Source: Planctomycetaceae bacterium (GTDB taxonomy: Bacteria > Planctomycetota > Planctomycetia > Pirellulales > Thermoguttaceae). From it: DNA of 8,304 nt. Location: assembly GCA_031259095.1 (NCBI GenBank), contig JAIRLW010000174.1, forward strand, positions 1 through 8,304, written 5' to 3'. This document shows positions 1-5,129 of the stretch, piece by piece. Below the pieces are notes generated by a model. That model was not told the DNA's origin and searched no databases. It saw nothing but the letters and a program-made list of their open reading frames with translations. Each line of letters begins with the position of its first letter. The first letter of the stretch is position 1. The position numbers and the translations under genes are program-made.

Positions 1-112
1 TAACATCCTCAGCTTCCTGAACACTGAGATTTTGACAAAAATTCTCACGGGAAAAATCAAAACTTACATTGATTTTTTTTTCGTTCAACATTAAACTAAT
101 TTCTGCCTTCAT
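1..112 (-). CDS. Unknown protein, 5' part only (runs off the left edge)
   Basis: An open frame starts at an ATG at 112 and stays open for 37 codons to the window edge, so the C-terminal part is missing. The visible N-terminus reads MKAEISLMLNEKKINVSFDF, followed by a mixed, mostly hydrophilic stretch with one cysteine. No signal peptide, membrane segment or known motif is seen. The start is supported by a strong Shine-Dalgarno, GGAGG, read on the minus strand (complement of 119-123) six bases before the ATG. That is unusual here, where most genes lack one. The gene is divergent from the DUF6677-like gene at 525 across about 410 bp. I do not recognise the family. The clear ribosome binding site and open frame make a real gene likely, but only about 37 residues can be judged. 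Confidence 0.6.
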   Translation of the reverse strand, partial: MKAEISLMLNEKKINVSFDFSRENFCQNLSVQEAEDV

Positions 113-524
113 GGCATTCCTCCGTTTTAGTGGGGGGTAAGTAGTGTACGATACTACCATTACTATCCCACAAAACGAGGTTTTGTAAAATACCAATTCC
201 AAAAAATTATATATTAAAAAATTACCTAAATTACCTAGACATACGTAGAATCAAAATTACACCCATTTTAAATTAAAGTTGTATCTAGGAAAAGGTATCG
301 TTAGAGATTTCCAGATACTTCTCAGGATTATACCGTTTTCCCTTTAAAAGCCGGTTTTATCTTTTCGTTTAACTCCGCAATTTAATGTGTTTTTACATTT
401 CAAAAAACGATTTTCAAAAGGGCTAGGGTATAAAATTGAGGGGGGTGTTTCGGATTGAACTGTTTTAGGATATACTTTGCAACGTTCAAAACTGTCGTTT
501 CGATTTTTTACTCTTTGAAATTTT
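113..524. other. AT-rich divergent intergenic region
   Basis: This 412-bp gap separates two divergent genes and should hold both promoters. I see no convincing gene. Small structures are a 7-bp stem with a 3-base loop (acaaaac/gttttgt, 170-186), which has no following T-run and so is not a clear terminator, and a short dyad gtagt/actac (141-157) close upstream of the minus-strand gene. A TATACT (471-476) could be a -10 box for the 525 gene, but no good -35 box sits at the right distance. Confidence 0.5.
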
Positions 525-1157
525 ATGACCGATTCTTCAACAATATCAGACAATACCTTATTGAACAAAACCGAAATAGAAGAACCAAGTATTTCGGAAT
601 ATGAGCAAGTACAAGCAATTGATCTGAAAAATCCGGTTATTGCGGGAGTTTTGACGTGGCTGGTTCCCGGTCTTGGACATTATTATCAAGGTCGGATAAC
701 GAAAGCCATTCTGTTTTTTTTCTGTATTGTTCCGACTTTTTGGGTTGGATGTATTTTGGGCAGCGGAACGGACGTCGGATTTGCTCGCAATGTCTATTAT
801 TCATGGCGTTTTCAGGATAAACGTCTATTTTTTATTCCACAGGTTTGTCTTGGCATGGCAACAATTCCAGCCGTAATTCAGGCAATCCGAATCAATAACG
901 GACATCCGCCGCTTTTCGGAAGGTTCATGGCGCCGCCGCAAATCGAAAACGGAGACCCAACCGGTGTACCGCCAACGCTCACAGAAATTATTCGGACACG
1001 GCATTTTCTCTTCGAATTAGGTACTTATATCACAGTTATTGCCGGACTGATGAATCTTTTGGTCATCTTTGACGCGATTGACGGTCCGCTGGTTTACCGA
1101 CCAGAAAGAAAAGATGATAAAGAAAACGATAGTAAAAAATCGAAAGATTTTTCCTAA
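525..1157 (+). CDS. DUF6677-like integral membrane protein
   Basis: A 210-residue predicted inner-membrane protein of unknown function. The first 35 residues are polar and acidic. They are followed by the segment AGVLTWLVPGLGHYYQGR (about residues 40-57), in which the PGLGxxYQGR pattern recalls the turn of TM2-like and DUF6677 proteins. Hydrophobic segments lie at about 60-79, 100-122 and 163-186. A proline-rich loop lies at about 127-151, and the C-terminal tail (192-210) is lysine- and aspartate-rich. The family assignment rests on remembered resemblance to planctomycete DUF6677 proteins, whose function is not established. The ATG at 525 is the first in frame and has no Shine-Dalgarno, only a T/A-rich leader. 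The next gene on this strand lies 353 bp away across repeats, so co-transcription is doubtful. Confidence 0.75.
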   Translation: MTDSSTISDNTLLNKTEIEEPSISEYEQVQAIDLKNPVIAGVLTWLVPGLGHYYQGRITKAILFFFCIVPTFWVGCILGSGTDVGFARNVYYSWRFQDKRLFFIPQVCLGMATIPAVIQAIRINNGHPPLFGRFMAPPQIENGDPTGVPPTLTEIIRTRHFLFELGTYITVIAGLMNLLVIFDAIDGPLVYRPERKDDKENDSKKSKDFS

Positions 1158-1193
1158 CGTCCACCAAAACAATAGTCTGTTTTTATTAACCTT

Positions 1194-1252
1194 CGAGAAT
1201 ACCGCGGGAGAAGTCCGCAGATGACGCTGATTTTCGCAAATTGTTTTTAAAT
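1194..1252 (+). repeat. 59-bp dispersed repeat, copy A (inverted partner at 2717-2775)
   Basis: This segment matches the reverse complement of 2717-2775 at 51 of 59 positions by eye. The best part is a 42-bp core, 1211-1252, with three mismatches, containing gctgattttcgcaaa. The two copies bracket the sulfatase-fold gene in inverted orientation. The 3' neighbourhood (about 1262-1298, with accacgaaaaacacgaa) resembles low-complexity intergenic boilerplate but is not shared with copy B. Confidence 0.75.
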
Positions 1253-1320
1253 TATTTTTATTTTCACCACGAAAAACACGAATGTTCACGAAAGGCAAAT
1301 TCTAAAAACTTGTTTTTTGA

Positions 1321-1436
1321 TCGACACAATTCGACCCAATTCGACCCAATTCGACCGAAATCGACTCAATTCGACCCAATTCGATTCAATTCGATTCAAT
1401 TCGACTAAAATCGATTTGGGTCGATTTCAGTCGAAG
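1321..1436 (+). repeat. 10-bp tandem repeat array, about 12 units
   Basis: Every ten bases begins with TCGA. The typical unit is tcgacccaat, with variants tcgattcaat, tcgaccgaaa and tcgatttggg, for eleven full units and one partial. The units are degenerate but the 10-bp register never slips, so all TCGA sites lie on one face of the helix. The array sits in the 353-bp gap between the DUF6677-like gene and the sulfatase-fold gene. A three-unit relative lies at 3812-3846. Confidence 0.9.
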
Positions 1437-1481
1437 TTTTTATCTGTGGTTAATAAAAAATAGATCGTTACCCGAACAACG

Positions 1482-1487
1482 TATAAT
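1482..1487 (+). promoter_or_regulatory. Candidate -10 box for the sulfatase-fold gene
   Basis: A perfect TATAAT lies 23 bases before the ATG at 1511, immediately after the 10-bp tandem array. No recognisable -35 hexamer sits 16-18 bases upstream, so this is weak evidence in AT-rich DNA. If used, the leader would be very short, about 15-20 bases. Confidence 0.3.
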
Positions 1488-1510
1488 AACAAAATGGATA
1501 GTTATTTATT

Positions 1511-2647
1511 ATGAACATTTTTTGTCTTTCCATTGACGGATTTCACAACGGAATGATTGGCGCTTACGGTAATAGCTGGATTCAAACGCCGGCGATAGAC
1601 TTGTTGGCGAGTCAATCGGTGTTGTTTGACCGTTGTTATGTGGAAACGATGGATTTGTCGGCGATTTTCGATTCACTTTGGCAATTCCAGAAACAAAAAA
1701 TAAAAATGCGCACCGTGTTATTAACCGACGACAACGATATTTTTTTCCACACCAAAGCCAACAATTTTGATAAACGGTATCGTTTGAAACCGTTTGAGGG
1801 ACAGGAACCGGTTTCGTCGTTGGAGGAAACACAATTTTTTACCGGATTGGCCGCGGCGTTGGATCTATTTCAGGAACAAAAACATTCCGTGAAACCTTGT
1901 TTTTTATGGACACATCTACAGGGATTTCGCGGCCGGTGGGATTTTCCAATGTCTTATCGTGAAACGCATCGCGGTGAAGAAGACCCGGCGCCCTATTCCG
2001 GCGTTGAAATTCCATACGTCAAACCGCCGTATGTCAAACCGTCTCTGAAACAGTCGAACCGAATTGTTGCGGCAATCGACCCGGATAGAGTCCAAGCGGT
2101 AATGGAAAGTTACAGCGGCGGTGTTGCGGCGCTTGATCACGCGATTGCCGGTTTACTGGATTCGCTTGAAAATGGTCAACTTGGTCATGAAACAATATTT
2201 CTGTTACTTTCGACTCGCGGTTTTTCGTTGGGAGAACACGGCAAAGTGGGAGCGGATAATTATTTGTACAGTGAAAATGTGCAGATACCGCTTTTGGTTC
2301 GGTTTCCTGACGGTTTTGGGGCGGCGGTTCGAATTCCGGCGTTGTTTGGATTAAGCGATCTGACCGGTTTTCTAAATAATGTATCAGACAAGGAGTCGCC
2401 GTTTTTCGATTTGGTGCAGGAAAAAACAGAAATGATTCGTCCGCAATTACGGATTACAAACAAGAAAGAGTTTGCTATCGTAACACAAGATTGGTTTTTC
2501 CGTAAAGTTCCGGACGGATATCGGTCGGACGAGCATATCGAATTGTACGTTAAACCGGATGACCGTTGGGAAACCAATAATGTTGCGGATCGCTGCCCGG
2601 AAATTGTTGAAGAGTTGCTACTGAGGTTGTTTAGTAAGAAAAATTAG
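1511..2647 (+). CDS. Sulfatase-fold (alkaline phosphatase superfamily) protein, probably inactive
   Basis: A 378-residue protein with the outline of a type I sulfatase, somewhat short for that family. It opens with IFCLSIDGFHNGMIGAYGN and TPAIDLLASQSVLFDRCYV (residues 3-44). Later come YSGGVAALDHAIAGLLDSLE (201-220), LLSTRGFSLGEHGK (232-245), VQIPLLVRFP (257-266) and a C-terminal ELYVKPDDRWETNNVAD (344-360), like the family's ELYDLxxDPxETxNLA end. Key residues are missing. The Asp-Asp pair is D9-G10, the C/S-x-P-S-R nucleophile motif and the stretch after it are absent (residues 44-60), and the usual SDHG is STRG (234-237). D9 and H243 remain. There is no signal peptide, so it is probably cytoplasmic. 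The start is the first ATG, with no Shine-Dalgarno. The frame is intact, so it is not an obvious pseudogene; a binding or scaffold role is possible but unproven. Confidence 0.8.
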   Translation: MNIFCLSIDGFHNGMIGAYGNSWIQTPAIDLLASQSVLFDRCYVETMDLSAIFDSLWQFQKQKIKMRTVLLTDDNDIFFHTKANNFDKRYRLKPFEGQEPVSSLEETQFFTGLAAALDLFQEQKHSVKPCFLWTHLQGFRGRWDFPMSYRETHRGEEDPAPYSGVEIPYVKPPYVKPSLKQSNRIVAAIDPDRVQAVMESYSGGVAALDHAIAGLLDSLENGQLGHETIFLLLSTRGFSLGEHGKVGADNYLYSENVQIPLLVRFPDGFGAAVRIPALFGLSDLTGFLNNVSDKESPFFDLVQEKTEMIRPQLRITNKKEFAIVTQDWFFRKVPDGYRSDEHIELYVKPDDRWETNNVADRCPEIVEELLLRLFSKKN

Positions 2648-2693
2648 GTTGAAAATGAGGTTTGTGGAAACAGTTAAAATACGTTTTGGGAAG

Positions 2694-2711
2694 ATTCCAC
2701 TGATATATTAC
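2694..2711 (+). repeat. Solo terminal inverted repeat of the 290-bp element
   Basis: The 18-mer attccactgatatattac is identical to the ends at 5022-5039 and 8107-8124. No element body is attached; instead it lies between the sulfatase-fold gene and the 59-bp repeat copy B. It may be the remnant of a deleted or excised copy. Confidence 0.75.
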
Positions 2712-2716
2712 AAATC

Positions 2717-2775
2717 ATTTAAAAACAGTTTGCGAAAATCAGCGTTCTCTGCGGACTTTTTTCTCAGTATTCTCG
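2717..2775 (-). repeat. 59-bp dispersed repeat, copy B (overlaps the ndk stop region)
   Basis: The reverse complement of this segment matches 1194-1252 at about 51 of 59 positions. Its outer end, read on the minus strand as cgagaatactg, is duplicated in tandem (see 2765-2790), and the inner-gene copy of that sequence supplies the last codons and stop of ndk. It therefore occupies the convergent gap between the sulfatase-fold gene and ndk. Confidence 0.75.
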
Positions 2776-2790
2776 TTCAGTATTCTCGTT
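2765..2790. repeat. 13-bp tandem duplication spanning the ndk stop codon
   Basis: The unit cagtattctcgtt occurs twice in direct tandem (2765-2777 and 2778-2790). Read on the minus strand, the gene-proximal copy encodes the last residues of Ndk and its TGA begins within the duplication. Thirteen is not a multiple of three, so the second copy lies in another frame after the stop. Confidence 0.85.
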
Positions 2791-3193
2791 TTGGAAAGAA
2801 GATATTGATTTCACGCTCAGCGGAGACGGCGCTGTCCGAAGCATGAACAAGATTTTGCTGGTTACTCATGGAAAAATCACCGCGAATCGTTCCCGGCAGA
2901 GCCTCAACGCCGTTTGTTGATCCAATAAGCCGCCGAACAACATCAACCGCTTCACTGCCTTCCAGAATCGCCGCAACAACCGGTCCGCTCATAATATACT
3001 GTTCCAAACCGGAATAAAACGGTTTCGCAATATGTTCAGCGTAATGTTGACGCGCTAACTCCTGAGTAAAACGAAGCCAACGCAAATCGATAATTTTAAG
3101 TCCTTTTTGTTCAAATCGGCTCAAAATAGAACCAACCAATTGACGCTCCACCGCATCCGGTTTCAGTAAAATTAATGTACGTTGTACCGGCAT
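2777..3193 (-). CDS. ndk: Nucleoside diphosphate kinase
   Basis: A 138-residue protein, normal length for bacterial Ndk, which transfers the gamma phosphate of a nucleoside triphosphate to a diphosphate through a phosphohistidine. It is cytoplasmic and normally oligomeric. Visible hallmarks are RTLILLKPDAV (residues 5-15, with K11), SGPVVAAILEG (69-79), ALPGTIRGDF (98-107) and the active-site segment NLVHASDS (114-121), in which H117 is the phosphorylated histidine. The C-terminal EREINIFF (126-133) is also typical. The last residues, PKREY, come from the dispersed repeat overlapping the stop. The ATG at 3193 is preceded by an AAGG about 12 bases upstream, at best a weak Shine-Dalgarno. The gene starts 32 bp after the lipoprotein gene on the same strand and probably shares its transcript. 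Confidence 0.97.
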   Translation of the reverse strand: MPVQRTLILLKPDAVERQLVGSILSRFEQKGLKIIDLRWLRFTQELARQHYAEHIAKPFYSGLEQYIMSGPVVAAILEGSEAVDVVRRLIGSTNGVEALPGTIRGDFSMSNQQNLVHASDSAVSAEREINIFFPKREY

Positions 3194-3225
3194 TGTAATT
3201 ATTGACCTTCGTTTGTGTTGGTTTT

Positions 3226-3774
3226 TTATTTTGGTTTTTTGATCATTAATTGTTCCGTAGCAGGATCGTAAATGTATTCTTGTCCCTCAGGCAATTGTGG
3301 TAACGGAATATTATTGGCTTGAATGACGTCTTTCATAAACTCTTCATGCGTTTCGGGACCTTTATTCTCATGCATCGCTTTATAAATTTGGAGAGCGTGC
3401 GGAACCTGATTTCGATAGGCAATCATTTCCTTCGCACGGAACATGGTCGCAATCGGAACCGTAATAATATCCGACACTTGTTCACCGCCGGTTTGACCAT
3501 AATGTCCTTTTTTACCGGCTCCAACATCGGCTTTGACCAATTCAGTTTCCGGTTCTTTAGATTTATTTTCCCCGTTATCGGAATTTTTTGTTTCATTTTC
3601 CGTTTCAGCCGGAGAATTTTCGTTATCGGGATTTGTTTCGGCTTCCGGATTATTGACCAATTCTTTTACCGGCGTGTTCATCGGTTCCTCTTTCCGTCCC
3701 TGCGGCTTGGCAAGATCGCAACCAATCAGGAAAACCGATAATAAAATTATTGAATTAAAAAATCGATTCATCAT
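3226..3774 (-). CDS. Small acidic lipoprotein, conserved planctomycete type
   Basis: A 182-residue predicted lipoprotein. It has a basic start (R4), a hydrophobic core (5-17) and the lipobox LIGC, with C19 as the lipidated cysteine. D20 follows it, a residue that in enterobacteria keeps lipoproteins in the inner membrane. Residues 30-80 are a low-complexity linker rich in Glu, Asn, Pro and Thr. A folded region follows (about 104-180): ITVPIATMFRAKEMIAYRNQ, VPHALQIYKAMH, GPETHEEFMKDVIQANNIPL and YIYDPATEQLMI. I recall similar C-terminal regions in planctomycete proteins of unknown function; no enzymatic motif is seen. Two ATGs are adjacent. GGAGG lies three bases before the first (3774) and six before the second (3771), so translation may begin at the second. 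It lies 79 bp after the upstream gene and 32 bp before ndk, suggesting an operon. Confidence 0.85.
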   Translation of the reverse strand: MMNRFFNSIILLSVFLIGCDLAKPQGRKEEPMNTPVKELVNNPEAETNPDNENSPAETENETKNSDNGENKSKEPETELVKADVGAGKKGHYGQTGGEQVSDIITVPIATMFRAKEMIAYRNQVPHALQIYKAMHENKGPETHEEFMKDVIQANNIPLPQLPEGQEYIYDPATEQLMIKKPK

Positions 3775-3811
3775 AAACCTCCCTAAAGGAATTTCTAAAA
3801 ACCAGATAAAA

Positions 3812-3846
3812 CGGAACGAAATCGATTAAATTCGATTGAAATCAAG
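3812..3846. repeat. Short 10-bp tandem repeat, same type as 1321-1436
   Basis: Units tcgattaaat and tcgattgaaa (3822-3841) are flanked by degenerate partial units (cggaacgaaa and tcaag). They have the same 10-bp period and TCGA start as the longer array. It fills half of the 79-bp gap between the unknown protein gene and the lipoprotein gene, within their presumed common transcript. Confidence 0.6.
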
Positions 3847-3853
3847 TAAATAA

Positions 3854-4417
3854 TTAAAACGGATGTTGCGGTAAATCGCGATGGTGTGCGGGCAATTGTT
3901 TAGGCGGCAACGGTTCATCATAGTAATCTGCCCATAATTCCCGATCATCGTCCGAAGCGTAAAACCGAAGCCAAATATCACTGTCGCCGCCGGAGCAGTC
4001 CCAATGAATAAAAGTGTTACGATGACTGAGATTTTTTTCACGCGACGGTAAAATGTCACGATAAATTAGGGTGTAAAGTTCGCGGTCTGAGAGATGATTT
4101 GTGAAATCGAGCAGGATTTTCTTTTCAAATAATCGGGCGATGACATCATCCAAAACCTGAGACACTTTTTCATCTGCCAGCGAATCAGGACTTGGGAGCC
4201 GCAATTCCGGTTCGAACCAACGGTAAATCGGTTCAATGGGCGCAACTTCCCAATCGAGCATACTTGCCAAAAATTCGTTTTCCAATCGCAGCGGAAGGTC
4301 TTGAAATGGAACACGAAAAACAGATTCATCCAAATAAGGTTCAATCTCTGTTCTCAGTTCGGCATTAAGGATCAATTCATCGATTTCCGCATCGGCAAAA
4401 TAAGGTTGTTCCGGCAT
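3854..4417 (-). CDS. Conserved-looking acidic protein of unknown function
   Basis: A 187-residue, strongly acidic, probably cytoplasmic protein with no signal peptide or membrane segment. Notable parts are a proline/tryptophan-containing middle (DWEVAPIEPIYRWFEPELRL, residues 55-74), HLSDRELYTLIYRDIL (108-123), FIHWDCSGGDSDIWLRFYASDDDRELWADYYDEP (137-169, seen in pieces) and a His/Pro-rich tail (about 175-187). The HLSDRELYTL segment followed by a W/D-rich block resembles planctomycete proteins I remember only as hypothetical. No catalytic motif is evident. The frame extends upstream to a TTG at 4441, but I chose the ATG at 4417, because the extension runs into a 9-bp inverted repeat; neither start has a clear Shine-Dalgarno. 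It is the first gene of a co-directional set with the lipoprotein and ndk. Confidence 0.75.
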   Translation of the reverse strand: MPEQPYFADAEIDELILNAELRTEIEPYLDESVFRVPFQDLPLRLENEFLASMLDWEVAPIEPIYRWFEPELRLPSPDSLADEKVSQVLDDVIARLFEKKILLDFTNHLSDRELYTLIYRDILPSREKNLSHRNTFIHWDCSGGDSDIWLRFYASDDDRELWADYYDEPLPPKQLPAHHRDLPQHPF

Positions 4418-4433
4418 GTTGGTTGTTTTATAA

Positions 4434-4457
4434 GCATACAAATAAACTTTTGTATGC
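4434..4457. promoter_or_regulatory. Perfect 9-bp inverted repeat upstream of the unknown gene
   Basis: The arms gcatacaaa (4434-4442) and tttgtatgc (4449-4457) are exact complements with a 6-base spacer. They lie 17-40 bases before the ATG at 4417. It could be a repressor operator or a hairpin in the mRNA leader. There is no T-run for a terminator. The function is inferred from symmetry and position only. The following stretch to 4640 is AT-rich, and I see no gene or clear promoter in it. Confidence 0.4.
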
Positions 4458-4640
4458 GGAAAAATGATTGCAAAAAAATTCCAACGATCACGATATAGAG
4501 TAATTTATCAAAAAATCCTAAGACTTCAATATTTTTTCTTACTTTTTCGCAGATTCTTTTAGAAAAACCAACTCATAAACGATACAATCCGAATCTTTTG
4601 ACAAAACCAAACATTGTTCCTATCGTCAGCCTCAATTTTA

Positions 4641-4753
4641 GAGACATTAGGGACAAATTGGGACATTAGGGATTGGGACAAATTGGAACATTAGGGATTG
4701 GGACAAAATTGGGACACTAGGAATTGGGACAAATTGGGACATTAGGGATTGGG
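4641..4753. repeat. 25-bp tandem repeat array interrupted by element copy 1
   Basis: Four units lie at 4650-4674, 4675-4699, 4700-4725 and 4726-4750, preceded by a part unit. Each has the plan gggacaaatt, then gggacattag, then ggatt. Units 1 and 4 are identical; unit 3 is 26 bp. The array is cut at 4753 by the 287-bp element and resumes at 5040 with gggattgggacaaattg. A related gggac-rich segment lies on the far side of the cyclase gene (7724-7786). Confidence 0.92.
4745..4752. repeat. Target-site duplication, left copy
   Basis: The 8 bases gggattgg directly precede the GTAA terminus of element copy 1 and recur directly after its other terminus (5040-5047). Removing the element and one copy restores a continuous tandem-array sequence, so this looks like a real duplication made on insertion. 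A ninth matching base is ambiguous with the element's terminal G. Confidence 0.75.
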
Positions 4754-5039
4754 TAATATATCAGTGGAATTATTGTCTGAGGTTAAAAAAGTATTTGCCC
4801 TGAAGGGGCAACAAGATTATAGCCTACCCCAACGGGGTAGGTTCAAGGACCATCACAACCGAAGCCCTGAAAGGGCGATAAGAAATTTAAAACGGTTCGT
4901 CATTTAATTATTTTCCTGTTGCCCTTTCAGGGCGTTGGGTTGGCGGGGGGAACTTAACCCTACCCCGTTGGGGTAGGCTATAATCCTGACGCCCCTGTCG
5001 GGGCTAATATAAAAAATAAATATTCCACTGATATATTAC
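4753..5039 (-). mobile_element. MITE-like non-coding element, copy 1 (complete, 287 bp)
   Basis: The ends are exact 18-bp inverted repeats, gtaatatatcagtggaat (4753-4770) and its complement (5022-5039). Inside is a mirrored set of hairpins: gccctgaaggggc (4797-4809), cctaccccaacggggtagg (4823-4841), gccctgaaagggc (4864-4876), then the complements at 4921-4933, 4959-4977 and gcccctgtcggggc (4991-5004). The order is a-b-c/c'-b'-a' around an AT-rich centre (4877-4920). No ORF or transposase is present, so any movement would need an enzyme supplied in trans. An 8-bp direct repeat flanks it. GTAA ends with 8-bp duplications fit what is known of the IS66 family; that link is inferred. It lies downstream of the cyclase gene, oriented opposite to copy 2. 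Confidence 0.82.
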
Positions 5040-5047
5040 GGGATTGG
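5040..5047. repeat. Target-site duplication, right copy
   Basis: This gggattgg matches 4745-4752 exactly and begins the resumed fragment of the 25-bp array (5040-5056). Beyond it, 5057-5103 is AT-rich. It holds a weak A/T-only stem (5078-5093) that I do not count as a terminator for the cyclase gene. Confidence 0.75.
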
Positions 5048-5103
5048 GACAAATTGAAGCAATATTTTTTTTGTGATTAAAAACGAATTTTTAGCGATTC
5101 CCT

Positions 5104-5129
5104 ACTTGTCAGCCCAACTTGTCAGCCCA
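5104..5129. repeat. 13-bp tandem duplication spanning the cyclase stop codon
   Basis: The unit acttgtcagccca occurs twice in direct tandem (5104-5116 and 5117-5129). On the minus strand the gene-proximal copy contains the final glycine codon and TGA stop of the cyclase. The repeat has the same length and location as the one at the end of ndk, although the sequences are unrelated. Confidence 0.88.

Noticed and set aside
141..157. Short dyad gtagt/actac as an operator for the left-edge gene
   Set aside because: Five-base arms in AT-rich DNA are too weak to support a separate call.
1509..1832. 107-codon minus-strand frame over the sulfatase-fold gene
   Set aside because: It is antisense to a recognisable protein fold and has no family resemblance of its own.
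2649..2846. 65-codon plus-strand frame after the sulfatase-fold gene
   Set aside because: It runs through the solo terminal repeat, the 59-bp repeat and the end of ndk on the other strand. No protein-like features or start signal were seen.
4641..4753. Possible CRISPR array
   Set aside because: The units are contiguous with no unique spacers, and no cas genes are present; it is a simple tandem repeat.
5078..5093. Stem taaaaa/ttttta with a cgaa loop as terminator of the cyclase gene
   Set aside because: The stem is A/T only and short, and no T-run follows it on the minus strand.
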